Shown here piece after piece: positions 8,678-15,270 of a stretch of 21,471 nt of DNA. Location: NCBI GenBank assembly GCA_017480395.1, contig JAFVAS010000140.1:1-21471 (forward strand), written 5' to 3'. Source of the DNA: Oscillospiraceae bacterium (GTDB taxonomy: Bacteria > Bacillota > Clostridia > Oscillospirales > Oscillospiraceae). The first letter of the stretch is position 1. Each line of letters begins with the position of its first letter. Below the pieces are notes generated by a model, which saw nothing but the letters and a program-made list of their open reading frames with translations, was not told the DNA's origin and did no database searches. Position numbers and translations under genes: made by a program.

Positions 8678-9700
8678 TTACGGCCGGAAGGTCTCGCTCC
8701 AGGTGATATAGGGGTCCCAGGTCTGATAGCGCGCTCCATAGCGCCGCTTCTGATACTCCCGCAGGATCGCCTGCTCCTCGGACATCTTGTCCCAGTCGGG
8801 GATGGGCGGGAGGCCCCGCTTCCCCTTGAGCAGGGAGTCCATGCTCATATAGATGCGCTCGGGCTGAATCCAGTGCAGATAGTCGGAGACGTCCGCCTTC
8901 CTGCACAGCTCCAGGGTAGTGATGTCGTCATCATAGTACTTGTTGAACTCCTCCACCACATGCTCCAGATAGGCCTTCTGCTCCCGGACGGTGCGCACGC
9001 CGCACAGGGCTCCGTGGCCGGGAACCACGACCTCCGGGTTGAGGTCGATGATCCGATCCAACACCCGCGTCCAGTTGCGGATGCCCTCGTCGGAATAGGC
9101 GCCGCAGCCGATGTGAACCACGTCGCCGGCAAAGAGCACCCGCTCCTTGGGCATCCAGACCAGCAGATCGCTGTCGGAGTGGGCCGGAGCCACGCTGAGG
9201 ACCTGCACCTCCGTGCCGTCCAGCATGACGCGGAGATCCTGATCCGTCTCGATATCCGGGTCGCGCCACTCCACGCCGGTCATATCAAAGCCGATCCACT
9301 CGTCGTGGAGATACCGCTCTCCCGGCGTCTCCGGGTTGCGGATCACCTTGTCGGGGAACTCCACGCTCTCACTCGGCTTCTGGTGCTCCCGGCGGGACTC
9401 CTTGTGCATAATCAGCGTCGCATCTTCAAAGACCTTGTTGCCAAACACATGATCTGCGTTGCTGTGGGAGTTGACCAGGAAGGCCGGGGCCCTCCCGCCG
9501 CTGACCTCCTCAAAACACTGCCGCATCTCCCGGGCGTAATAGAGGTCGAAAAACGTGTCGTAGACAAGGCCCTTGCCTCGGTTGACAAACGCGGCGTTGG
9601 CCCAGCTGATCCCTTTATAGGGACTCATCGCCGCAAAGACATTGTCGGCAATCTCAAAATATTTGAGGCGTTCTTTTTGAATGATCCTGCCATACTCCAT
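8678..9700 (-). CDS. MBL-fold protein with Asn in place of a metal-binding His
   Basis: The protein has 340 residues from the ATG at 9700, which has GGAAAGGTGG upstream. A longer frame to 9811 would run through the promoter and is rejected. The MBL fold is clear, but the first motif reads H79-S-N81-A-D83-H84, with Asn where the second His of HxHxDH is expected. The remaining ligands are present: H174 (APAHSDSD), D193 (FAGD) and H229 (PGHG). The C-terminal tail (IQPERIYMSMDSLLKG) resembles that of the other MBL protein in the operon. It is the first gene of the seven-gene operon, directly after promoter and operator. Hydrolase activity is likely but the altered site may change metal content or substrate. 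Confidence 0.87.
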   Translation of the reverse strand: MEYGRIIQKERLKYFEIADNVFAAMSPYKGISWANAAFVNRGKGLVYDTFFDLYYAREMRQCFEEVSGGRAPAFLVNSHSNADHVFGNKVFEDATLIMHKESRREHQKPSESVEFPDKVIRNPETPGERYLHDEWIGFDMTGVEWRDPDIETDQDLRVMLDGTEVQVLSVAPAHSDSDLLVWMPKERVLFAGDVVHIGCGAYSDEGIRNWTRVLDRIIDLNPEVVVPGHGALCGVRTVREQKAYLEHVVEEFNKYYDDDITTLELCRKADVSDYLHWIQPERIYMSMDSLLKGKRGLPPIPDWDKMSEEQAILREYQKRRYGARYQTWDPYITWSETFRP

Positions 9701-9769
9701 GGATGATCCACCTTTCCGCCAGGGTGGTTGACCCCTGACATGAAATAATTGAATTCTTCCGAACACTCT

Positions 9770-9811
9770 TGTATACATTCGCATACTAGCACCCTTCCCA
9801 TGGTTTGTCAA
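9770..9811 (-). promoter_or_regulatory. Operon promoter with GTATAC operator
   Basis: On the minus strand TTGACA (9806-9811), a 17-base spacer and TAGTAT (9783-9788) form a strong sigma-A promoter. The palindrome TGTATACA (9770-9777) covers the predicted start site near 9776. That position suits repression. The half-site form GT..AC is the published pattern for FCD-type GntR regulators. Confidence 0.8.
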
Positions 9812-10010
9812 CCCCCCTTTTTAACAAAATTCATGTTTTTCCGCGCGCAAATACGCCCTCGCACGCCCCACAACGCGAGGCATCCTCTGGACACCTTTTT
9901 AAAAATAAAAGCCCAGGTGCGGTCGGTGCGACGACGGCTGACCCCACCGGATCCTGTTCCCCACTTTGATCCTCCGCCCGACACAACGTGAAAATTTTTA
10001 AAAAAGGGGA

Positions 10011-10054
10011 TTGACAAATTTCAATCCCCAATGTAGAATACGTTTGTATACAAA
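10011..10054 (+). promoter_or_regulatory. MFS gene promoter with GTATAC operator
   Basis: TTGACA (10011-10016), a 17-base spacer and TAGAAT (10034-10039) form a near-consensus promoter. The perfect palindrome TTTGTATACAAA (10043-10054) spans the predicted start site near 10046. It matches the operator of the divergent operon in sequence and placement. Confidence 0.82.
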
Positions 10055-10111
10055 AGAATTCGCACGAACACTCTCTCAAAAAAAACGAAACACATTCTGG
10101 GAGGTATTTTC

Positions 10112-11329
10112 ATGTCAGAAAAAAACAAACAGGGCTTGGCCGGCATTTTGCTGATGTTCGCCCTTCTCTGCAATTCCGTCCCCGTTTTCAGTCAGGCCTT
10201 TACCAACAGCTCCATGGGCGCGATCTACGCGGCATTTCCCGAGGTCAACACCACCGTCCTCAAGCTGATTGTGACCGTTCCCTCTCTGATGCAGCTGATC
10301 TTCCCCCTGGTGTCCGCCTTCCTGGAGCGCTACATCAGCCGCAATAAAGTCATCACCATCGCCTTCGCCCTGGCCACCGTCGGCGGCGTGCTTCCCGCCC
10401 TCTTTGGCAACAGCATCTACTTCATCATCGGCTGCCGCGCCGTGTTCGGCGCAGGCATGGGTATGTTCGCCCCCTATGCCATGGGCCTGATCGGCGCCTT
10501 CTTTGAGGGCGAGATGCGGGCAAAGCTGCTGGGCTGGCGCATCGCCTTCGCCAACATCGTGCAGATCCTCTTCAACTTCATCGGCGGCATCGCCTCCAAC
10601 TATGGCTGGCGCAACTCCTTCTTCGGCTATCTGGTTCTGGTTCCCATCGCCATCTTCGTCCTCATCGTGATCCCCGACGCGCCCCCCATCCGCGAGGCCC
10701 AGAAAAAGGAGAAGCGGAAGTACAAGTTCCCCGCCTACGTCATCTTGATGATTATCGGCAATATGCTGTTCCGCTGCCTGTATACCACCGTCAACACCAA
10801 TCTGGGCATCGTCATCAACGCCGAGGGCATCGGCTCCGGCACCCTGGCCGCCACCGTGCTCTCCGCCACCAACGTGGCCGCCTTTGTCACCGGCGTCGTC
10901 TACGGCTTCATCCCCCAGCGCATCCGGAAATATGGCACCGCCATCGGCCTGGTCGCCCTGGGTGCTGCCCTGCTGGTCTGGTCCACCGCCCTCGCCGTCG
11001 TGCCCTATATCCTGGGCGGCCTGCTGGTCGGCATCGGCTTTAACATCTTCGGCATCAACTACACCAACATGGTTCTTGACGTGTGCGACAAGGAGATGGC
11101 CACCACGGTTATGGCCGTCAGCACCTCCATCGCCGGCCTGTCCCAGTTCCTCTCCCCCATCATCATGGACTTCCTGTCCTCCGTGCTGAAGTACGAGGGC
11201 GTCACCGGCCCCTGGAGACTCTCCGCCACCGTCCTGCTGCCCTGGGGCGTCGTCATGTTCGTCGCAATCTACTTCATCTACCGCCGCCTCGATCAGAGAA
11301 AGGCCGCTGCGGTCACTTCCGCCGAATAA
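10112..11329 (+). CDS. MFS transporter
   Basis: This 405-residue protein has about 12 hydrophobic segments. The region after segment two (FLERYISRNKVITIAFALAT) fits the conserved loop of the major facilitator superfamily, and GCRAVFGAGMGMFAPYAMGL fits the fourth helix. A central charged loop (REAQKKEKRKYKF, about residues 195-207) separates the halves. It is expected to be a proton-coupled or uniport carrier in the cytoplasmic membrane, probably for a carboxylate given the context; the substrate is not readable. The ATG follows GGGAGG. It is transcribed divergently from the operon and shares the same palindromic operator, so it is probably a second uptake or export route for the same pathway. 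A GC-rich hairpin follows its stop. Confidence 0.88.
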   Translation: MSEKNKQGLAGILLMFALLCNSVPVFSQAFTNSSMGAIYAAFPEVNTTVLKLIVTVPSLMQLIFPLVSAFLERYISRNKVITIAFALATVGGVLPALFGNSIYFIIGCRAVFGAGMGMFAPYAMGLIGAFFEGEMRAKLLGWRIAFANIVQILFNFIGGIASNYGWRNSFFGYLVLVPIAIFVLIVIPDAPPIREAQKKEKRKYKFPAYVILMIIGNMLFRCLYTTVNTNLGIVINAEGIGSGTLAATVLSATNVAAFVTGVVYGFIPQRIRKYGTAIGLVALGAALLVWSTALAVVPYILGGLLVGIGFNIFGINYTNMVLDVCDKEMATTVMAVSTSIAGLSQFLSPIIMDFLSSVLKYEGVTGPWRLSATVLLPWGVVMFVAIYFIYRRLDQRKAAAVTSAE

Positions 11330-11358
11330 ACGCCAATTCCTCCTCTTCCTTTCCCCCC

Positions 11359-11387
11359 GGCGGGCAGGCGAAACTCGCCTGTCCGCC
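11359..11387 (+). terminator. Hairpin after the MFS gene
   Basis: A 13-bp stem (11359-11371 with 11375-11387, one G-T pair) begins 30 bases after the stop. It is followed by CTACTATATT, which is only weakly T-rich, so termination may be partial. Confidence 0.5.
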
Positions 11388-11405
11388 CTACTATATTCAA
11401 ACCAG

Positions 11406-11525
11406 GCGGCTCAATCGGTGAAAGCCAAGCTGACAGAGTACAACCCCGACTACTCCCTGGAGGAGATCCAGGCCGCCACCGAGGCGCACCTGGCCATCAG
11501 CCCGCAATTGAAGCCGATGGCATGA
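11406..11525 (+). pseudogene. C-terminal remnant of a CoA-transferase beta subunit
   Basis: The frame ending at the TGA 11523-11525 encodes LTEYNPDYSLEEIQAATEAH followed by LAISPQLKPMA. This matches the C-terminal end of family I CoA-transferase beta subunits (CtfB/AtoA/ScoB type), which end in a LLLTEI...TxxEI...L.ISNELRPMA pattern. The rest of the subunit, about 180 residues, is absent; upstream sequence is the MFS terminator. A GTG at 11418 with AGGCGG upstream could allow a 35-residue peptide, but decay is the simpler reading. It suggests the locus once carried a second, two-subunit CoA-transferase beside the regulator. The similarity is from memory of the family. Confidence 0.65.
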
Positions 11526-11550
11526 TGTTCAGATGGTATTTTTTATGAAA

Positions 11551-11571
11551 AAAGCGCCGATTCGGCGCTTT
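11551..11571 (-). terminator. Minus-facing terminator-like hairpin upstream of gntR
   Basis: A 9-bp stem (11551-11559 with 11563-11571) has GCGCTTTTTTC only on the minus strand; on the plus strand no T-run follows. No minus gene ends here, so it may block antisense transcription leaving the gntR promoter region. Confidence 0.45.
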
Positions 11572-11575
11572 CCGC

Positions 11576-11605
11576 TTGCATCTTTGTGTATTCTATTGTA
11601 TACTA
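11576..11605 (+). promoter_or_regulatory. gntR promoter with overlapping GTATAC site
   Basis: TTGCAT (11576-11581), a 17-base spacer and TATACT (11599-11604) form the promoter. The palindromic core TTGTATAC (11596-11603) overlaps the -10 element. It is the third copy of this site in the cluster and suggests autorepression. Confidence 0.7.
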
Positions 11606-11631
11606 TAAAAAACAAAAGAGGTGGTGTTCCC

Positions 11632-12330
11632 GTGAACATTGAACATATGCAGGAGATATACGCAAAGAATCAGCTCATCTCCCCCCTGAGCCAGCGGGTG
11701 CTGGAGTCCCTCCGCACCTCCATTTTGAAGGGCGATCTACAGCCCGGTGAAAAGCTGACGGAGGAGAATATCGCCGGAGCCTTCCAGGTCAGCCGCACCC
11801 CCGCCCGAGATGCCCTGCGCATCCTGGAATCCGAGGGACTGATCTCAAATGTGCCCCGGGTCGGTCTGATTGTCCGGCAGTGGACGCTGGAGGACTTCTA
11901 CAATCTCTACACAATCTCCGCTCCGCTGGAGGGGCTCTCCTGCAAGCTCGCCGCCCAGAACGGCATCCCTCCCGCCCAGGTGATCCGCCTGCGGCAGATC
12001 ATTGAGGAAATCTATGTCTGCTTCCAGAACCAGGATCGGGAGCAGGGCGAGGCCTTCAACTACGAGTTTCACCAGACCATCGCCCGTTGCTCCGGCAACC
12101 CCTTCCTGGAGGAGATTCTGGACGGGCTCAACACAAAGATCCGCATGCTGCGGCCCATGGTGTACCGCACACCCCAGCCGGATCGGGGCATCGCCTATGA
12201 GGACCACAAGGAAATTCTGGAGAGTATCCTCAGCGGCAACGCAGAGGAGGCGGAACGCATCGGGCGTCAGCATATGATGACCACGCTGGAGAAAACCATG
12301 GCCAACTCCAGTCTCCCTCCCTTCCGTTGA
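11632..12330 (+). CDS. GntR family regulator, FadR/FCD subfamily
   Basis: The protein has 232 residues from a GTG start at 11632, chosen because AAAAGAGGTGGTG lies just upstream and the promoter is at 11576-11604; the longer frame from 11533 would start before the promoter. Residues 15-83 form the winged helix (GDLQPGEKLTEENIAGAFQV then SRTPARDALRILESEGLI). Residues 85-225 form the all-helical FCD effector domain, with H147, H192 and H214 in the metal-binding positions and Asn143 where an Asp is more usual. FCD regulators bind carboxylates and usually derepress catabolic genes. The three GTATAC palindromes at this gene, the MFS gene and the seven-gene operon make it their likely regulator. 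Confidence 0.9.
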   Translation: MNIEHMQEIYAKNQLISPLSQRVLESLRTSILKGDLQPGEKLTEENIAGAFQVSRTPARDALRILESEGLISNVPRVGLIVRQWTLEDFYNLYTISAPLEGLSCKLAAQNGIPPAQVIRLRQIIEEIYVCFQNQDREQGEAFNYEFHQTIARCSGNPFLEEILDGLNTKIRMLRPMVYRTPQPDRGIAYEDHKEILESILSGNAEEAERIGRQHMMTTLEKTMANSSLPPFR

Positions 12331-12662
12331 GTCGCAGACCGGCATACGGAACGATATTGCGTCCGAACGGACTCCTCCCGCTCGGCGGATCATCACTGAT
12401 TTCGCGCTCCAGGCAGCGCAATAATTGCGCCGCTGAAAACAATGATAAAGGCCCTGGCTGAGAAAAAATTTCTCAACCAGGGCCTTTATCTCACGATGCT
12501 ATTATGATGCTGTACCAAACGGAAGCATTACAACCAGAGCAGACCAGATGGACGATTTCAGGGGTGCACTAAGGGATAATCCCATCTCCCCAGACCGTGC
12601 ACCATCCGAAAAAGTTGCAAAAAGCCCCAGAATCTGAATATTCCGGGGCTGTTCGTGTCTAT
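12331..12662. other. Convergent intergenic stretch holding repeat copy B
   Basis: About 330 bp without a gene between the end of gntR and the flavodiiron remnant. The first 80 bases contain only a short GTCCG-AA-CGGAC inverted repeat (12361-12372). The remainder is repeat copy B, listed separately. Confidence 0.7.
12411..12660. repeat. Structured intergenic repeat, copy B (full form)
   Basis: Order on the plus strand: palindrome GCGCAATAATTGCGC (12416-12430); a 19-bp hairpin (12447-12465 with 12469-12487); the box TGCTATTATGATGCTGTACC with AAACGGAAGCATT; a spacer; a second hairpin (12623-12633 with 12640-12650); and GTGTCT at the end. It aligns over its whole length with copy C. The mismatched pairs in both stems are C-A or A-C on the plus strand but G-U on the minus strand, so an RNA from the minus strand would fold better. 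Minus-strand T-runs follow each hairpin. It lies directly after the flavodiiron remnant. Confidence 0.85.
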
Positions 12663-12733
12663 GGGGTACGAAAAAGGTGGATTTGCGTTTTTGATGGATG
12701 GATTCGAACCCTTGAAAACTCAACGTTGCATCC

Positions 12734-12919
12734 GAATGGGTTCAGGATATAGGAAAAATATTTCATTGCCTCCTTGTTCAACAGGCACTGATCCGCTTTG
12801 TCGTTAAACAGCTCTTCCACGGCATAGTGCTGACCGAAGGCGTCATTACTGAACAGGATATTGTCCCCGGTCATAAAGGTTACCATGGAGTCCGGCCAGT
12901 GGAGCATTCGCACCTCCAC
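12734..12919 (-). pseudogene. Internal fragment of a flavodiiron protein (FprA type)
   Basis: About 62 residues match the diiron MBL domain of A-type flavoproteins, which reduce O2 or NO. LHWPDSM and SNDAFGQHYA carry the ligand positions equivalent to H148 and D167 of the Moorella enzyme, followed by AVEELFNDKADQCLLNKEAM. Both the N-terminal half of the diiron domain and the whole flavodoxin domain are missing. Similarity stops near NPF and the frame runs on through unrelated sequence to a stop around 12659, next to repeat copy B. It begins straight after the bicupin stop, in the same frame. A functional enzyme is impossible from this piece. Confidence 0.85.
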
Positions 12920-12922
12920 CTG

Positions 12923-13576
12923 TTATTCCAGCGTCAAAAGCAACGCCATTTTGAACTTCTTTGTGGCCTTGACAGAGTGTAGACCCGCTTTGGCAAAGTG
13001 GAAATTCTCCCCGGCCTTGATCGGGTGATCTTTCCCCTCATAGCCGATCACGCCCTCACCGTCCAGCGCAAAGATGATTGCCTCGCCGGGTGTTGCATGC
13101 TCGGAAAGCCCTGTGCCCTCGTCGAATGCCATAACGACGAATTTCATCTTATCGTTATGGACAACGTCCATATTGACGATCTTGCCCTCCACATAGGGGA
13201 CAAGATCCGCCAGCCGGAATACTTCACCTGCTTTGATTGCTTCGTTCATAATATCGTTCCTCCTGATAGATATTTCCGTATAGACAGCGCCCTCCGAGCT
13301 TCTCATTCCCATCGGCGTATCCGTATATGTGATGATACCGTCTCCGGTTTTCAGTTTCTTTGAGAAACCGTCTGCACCGTAGATCTCCATGCCGCCGTCC
13401 GCAACGATCAGCATCTTGTGATAGGGGTATATCTCCGCGCTGATGTCCGCGTTCCGCGCAAGTGAAAAATATGTGATATAGTTCCATCCGCTGTGAACCT
13501 CTTTGGATATCGTGCAGCCCGGAACCGGAGCATTGTCCCTTGCTATGGAGAATACCTCTCCGACCTTTTCCTTCAT
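12923..13576 (-). CDS. Bicupin domain protein
   Basis: The 217-residue product has two cupin barrels. The first (about 35-110) lacks a clear metal-binding His set. The second (about 140-217) has SEHATPGEAIIFALDGEG and later GENFHFAKAGLHSV, giving His, Glu and His positions typical of a metal cupin. The function is unknown; possibilities include a dioxygenase-like or ligand-binding role. The start is the ATG at 13576 with AAGGCGG upstream; an in-frame GTG at 13585 overlaps that ribosome site. It is the fourth gene of the ferredoxin operon, 13 bases after DUF1858, and its stop is followed in the same frame by the flavodiiron fragment. Codon use is less GC-rich than in the catabolic cluster. Confidence 0.8.
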   Translation of the reverse strand: MKEKVGEVFSIARDNAPVPGCTISKEVHSGWNYITYFSLARNADISAEIYPYHKMLIVADGGMEIYGADGFSKKLKTGDGIITYTDTPMGMRSSEGAVYTEISIRRNDIMNEAIKAGEVFRLADLVPYVEGKIVNMDVVHNDKMKFVVMAFDEGTGLSEHATPGEAIIFALDGEGVIGYEGKDHPIKAGENFHFAKAGLHSVKATKKFKMALLLTLE

Positions 13577-13589
13577 TGATCCCACCGCC

Positions 13590-13811
13590 TTACTGATGGT
13601 TCTGAATCAACTCATTCAGTTTGGAAATCATCTGCTCCTCATCCATGCCGGACTTTTTGCTCATTTCTGCAATATCCGCTTTCCCAAGCATGATCTTTCC
13701 CATTGGCGTACTCAGCATCTTGAACTTATCATTGACCTTGGATATCTCACCCTTTAACCACGGGTATTCAGAGAGAAGATCCTTCAGCTTTGTATCCCTT
13801 GCAATGATCAT
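13590..13811 (-). CDS. DUF1858 domain protein
   Basis: This 73-residue protein matches the DUF1858 pattern: an N-terminal TKLKDLLSEYPWLKGEI, a middle KFKMLSTPMGKIMLGKADI and a C-terminal helix ending in KLNELIQ. Such domains are small helical units found next to redox and hybrid-cluster-type genes; their biochemical role is not established. The ATG at 13811 begins two bases after the DUF2249 stop, with AAGGAGG upstream, so the two are probably translated together. Likely cytoplasmic. Confidence 0.82.
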   Translation of the reverse strand: MIIARDTKLKDLLSEYPWLKGEISKVNDKFKMLSTPMGKIMLGKADIAEMSKKSGMDEEQMISKLNELIQNHQ

Positions 13812-13812
13812 A

Positions 13813-14505
13813 TCAGCATCCGCCTCCTTTCCCGCTGTGACCCGCGTCAGAAAATCTCTCTTTCAGTGCCTTGTTGATTTCTGCGCGATCCTTGCCCTGC
13901 TTTTCCATCTGCTTGATGGTCTTGTATGCCTGAAACAGCGGAGAGGGAGCGATCTCAGAGCTGAAGAAGCCGATGCCCATATTCCACGCAAACTGCTCGA
14001 ATACGTCATCGAGCGCTCTGGAATCCAGCCCGTTGGCGTAAGCCTTTAAGAGCTCACGCATCGCCTGACGGGAGCGTCCGGCGCCGACGGCGTTTGCAAG
14101 GGAAAGAAGGAGCCTGGTGCTATCATCCAGAAAACGGTTCTCACTGCGCCAGGTGAGATCCCAGAACTCAACGGCCAGCTCACCCAGCTTTTCGTCGATC
14201 ATGGGGTAGTTCGTGATGACAGCGGGACGCTCGGGAAGCTCGTCCATACTTCCTTTCTGCTCGGTGCGGTAGAAAAAGGCATGATACTCCGTATCACCGA
14301 CTTTTTCCGTGTGACGCTCATATCCGAGAATGTCCATAACATCATACAGAGGAATCGGTTCAAAGCTCTGCACGACCTCGATTCCGGAGCCGACAGGAAG
14401 CGAAACCGCCTGCTTTTTCAGTCCTTCAAGGAAGTTGCCTGCGACGCCTCTGACGTCGATCTTCCTGAATTCCGCCGTTTTATCTTTCCAATCCATATAG
14501 CTCAT
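13813..14505 (-). CDS. DUF2249 domain protein with a helical C-terminal extension
   Basis: The 230-residue product starts with a DUF2249-like domain (about 12-75): DVRGVAGNFLEGLKKQAVSL then VQSFEPIPLYDVM. Residues 100-220 are all-helical, with LDDSTRLLLSLANAVGAG resembling carboxymuconolactone decarboxylase/AhpD proteins, but no CxxC redox pair is present. DUF2249 proteins recur in anaerobe clusters for nitrite, NO or oxygen stress; the fused helical part is less familiar. The ATG at 14505 follows AGGAGG and sits 18 bases after the ferredoxin-like gene. The C-terminus ends in GKGGGC. Function unassigned. Confidence 0.75.
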   Translation of the reverse strand: MSYMDWKDKTAEFRKIDVRGVAGNFLEGLKKQAVSLPVGSGIEVVQSFEPIPLYDVMDILGYERHTEKVGDTEYHAFFYRTEQKGSMDELPERPAVITNYPMIDEKLGELAVEFWDLTWRSENRFLDDSTRLLLSLANAVGAGRSRQAMRELLKAYANGLDSRALDDVFEQFAWNMGIGFFSSEIAPSPLFQAYKTIKQMEKQGKDRAEINKALKERFSDAGHSGKGGGC

Positions 14506-14523
14506 GAGAATACCTCCTGCCTC

Positions 14524-15240
14524 TTATTCCAGAATGTTGCCGTCCCGGGAGATTGTGACAACCTGCCAGGGGATGAACTTGCCGCTGTTGCGAAGCGCCA
14601 TCTCTGCCGCTCTCTGTAATCCGCCGCAGCACGGCACCTCCATCCGGACGATGGTGACGCTCCTGATATCGTTGTTCTTAATGATCTCTGTCAGCTTTTC
14701 GCTGTAATCCACCGCGTCCAGCTTGGGGCAGCCGATGATGGTTACCTTGCCGCGCATGAAATCCTCATGCATGTTGGCGTAGGCGTAAGCCGTACAGTCC
14801 GCCGCGATGAGCAGCTTCGCGCCGTCAAAAAAAGGGGCCTTTGTTGGAACCAGCTTGATCTGGCAGGGCCACTGGGCAAGCCTCGATACGGGCTTCCCGG
14901 CAGCAACCGGTGTGTTCTCCGTTTCCATCTGCTTAAACTGCATCATTCTGGAGCCGGGGCATCCGCCCTCGTGGTGCATATGCTTCATCTCTTCCATCTT
15001 CTTTGCCTCCTGTGCTTTCTTCACCGCCGATTCATCGTAGGCAGGTGCTTCTCTTTCCTCAAAGGTAATGGCTCCCGTGGGGCAGTTCGGTAAACAGTCG
15101 CCAAAGCCGTCGCAGAAATTCTCCCGCATGAGTTTTGCCTTTCCGTCTATGATGTCGATGGCTCCCTCATGGCATGCCTCGGCGCATAGGCCGCAGCCAT
15201 TGCATTTTTCCTCGTCTATGTGAATGATCTTCCGTATCAT
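14524..15240 (-). CDS. Ferredoxin-like 4Fe-4S protein with a Cys-rich C-terminal domain
   Basis: This 238-residue protein begins with a ferredoxin fold: C13-x2-C16-x2-C19-x3-C23 binds one 4Fe-4S cluster. The second motif reads CDGFGDCLPNCPTG, with C43, C49 and C53 but Phe46 in the second position, so that cluster may be incomplete or three-cysteine. A charged linker (about 68-95) leads to a second domain with LLIAADCTAYAYANMH, GCPKLDAVDY and EVPCCGGL, a pattern seen in putative iron-sulfur proteins encoded near Crp/Fnr and hybrid-cluster genes. It probably passes electrons in a stress-reduction system. It is the first gene of the operon, with AGGAGG before the ATG and a promoter shared region with the Crp/Fnr gene. 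Confidence 0.88.
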   Translation of the reverse strand: MIRKIIHIDEEKCNGCGLCAEACHEGAIDIIDGKAKLMRENFCDGFGDCLPNCPTGAITFEEREAPAYDESAVKKAQEAKKMEEMKHMHHEGGCPGSRMMQFKQMETENTPVAAGKPVSRLAQWPCQIKLVPTKAPFFDGAKLLIAADCTAYAYANMHEDFMRGKVTIIGCPKLDAVDYSEKLTEIIKNNDIRSVTIVRMEVPCCGGLQRAAEMALRNSGKFIPWQVVTISRDGNILE

Positions 15241-15270
15241 TTTTACTGCCTCCTTCTGTATCCTGGCTTC

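Larger units (their letters stand above)
9701..10111. other. Divergent control region between the operon and the MFS gene
   Basis: This 411-bp gene-free stretch holds the two divergent promoters and their GTATAC palindromes. A direct repeat GAATTCnnnCGAACACTCT occurs at 9751-9769 and 10056-10074. The middle (about 9840-9990) is less AT-rich and has a weak CCTCGC/GCGAGG inverted repeat followed by CACCTTTTT. I see no credible gene or RNA in it. Confidence 0.7.

Noticed and set aside
12685..12735. Possible tRNA 3' half (minus strand GGGTTCGAATCC)
   Set aside because: Only the T-loop-like core fits. The T stem has three of five pairs, and no acceptor, anticodon arm or CCA is present.
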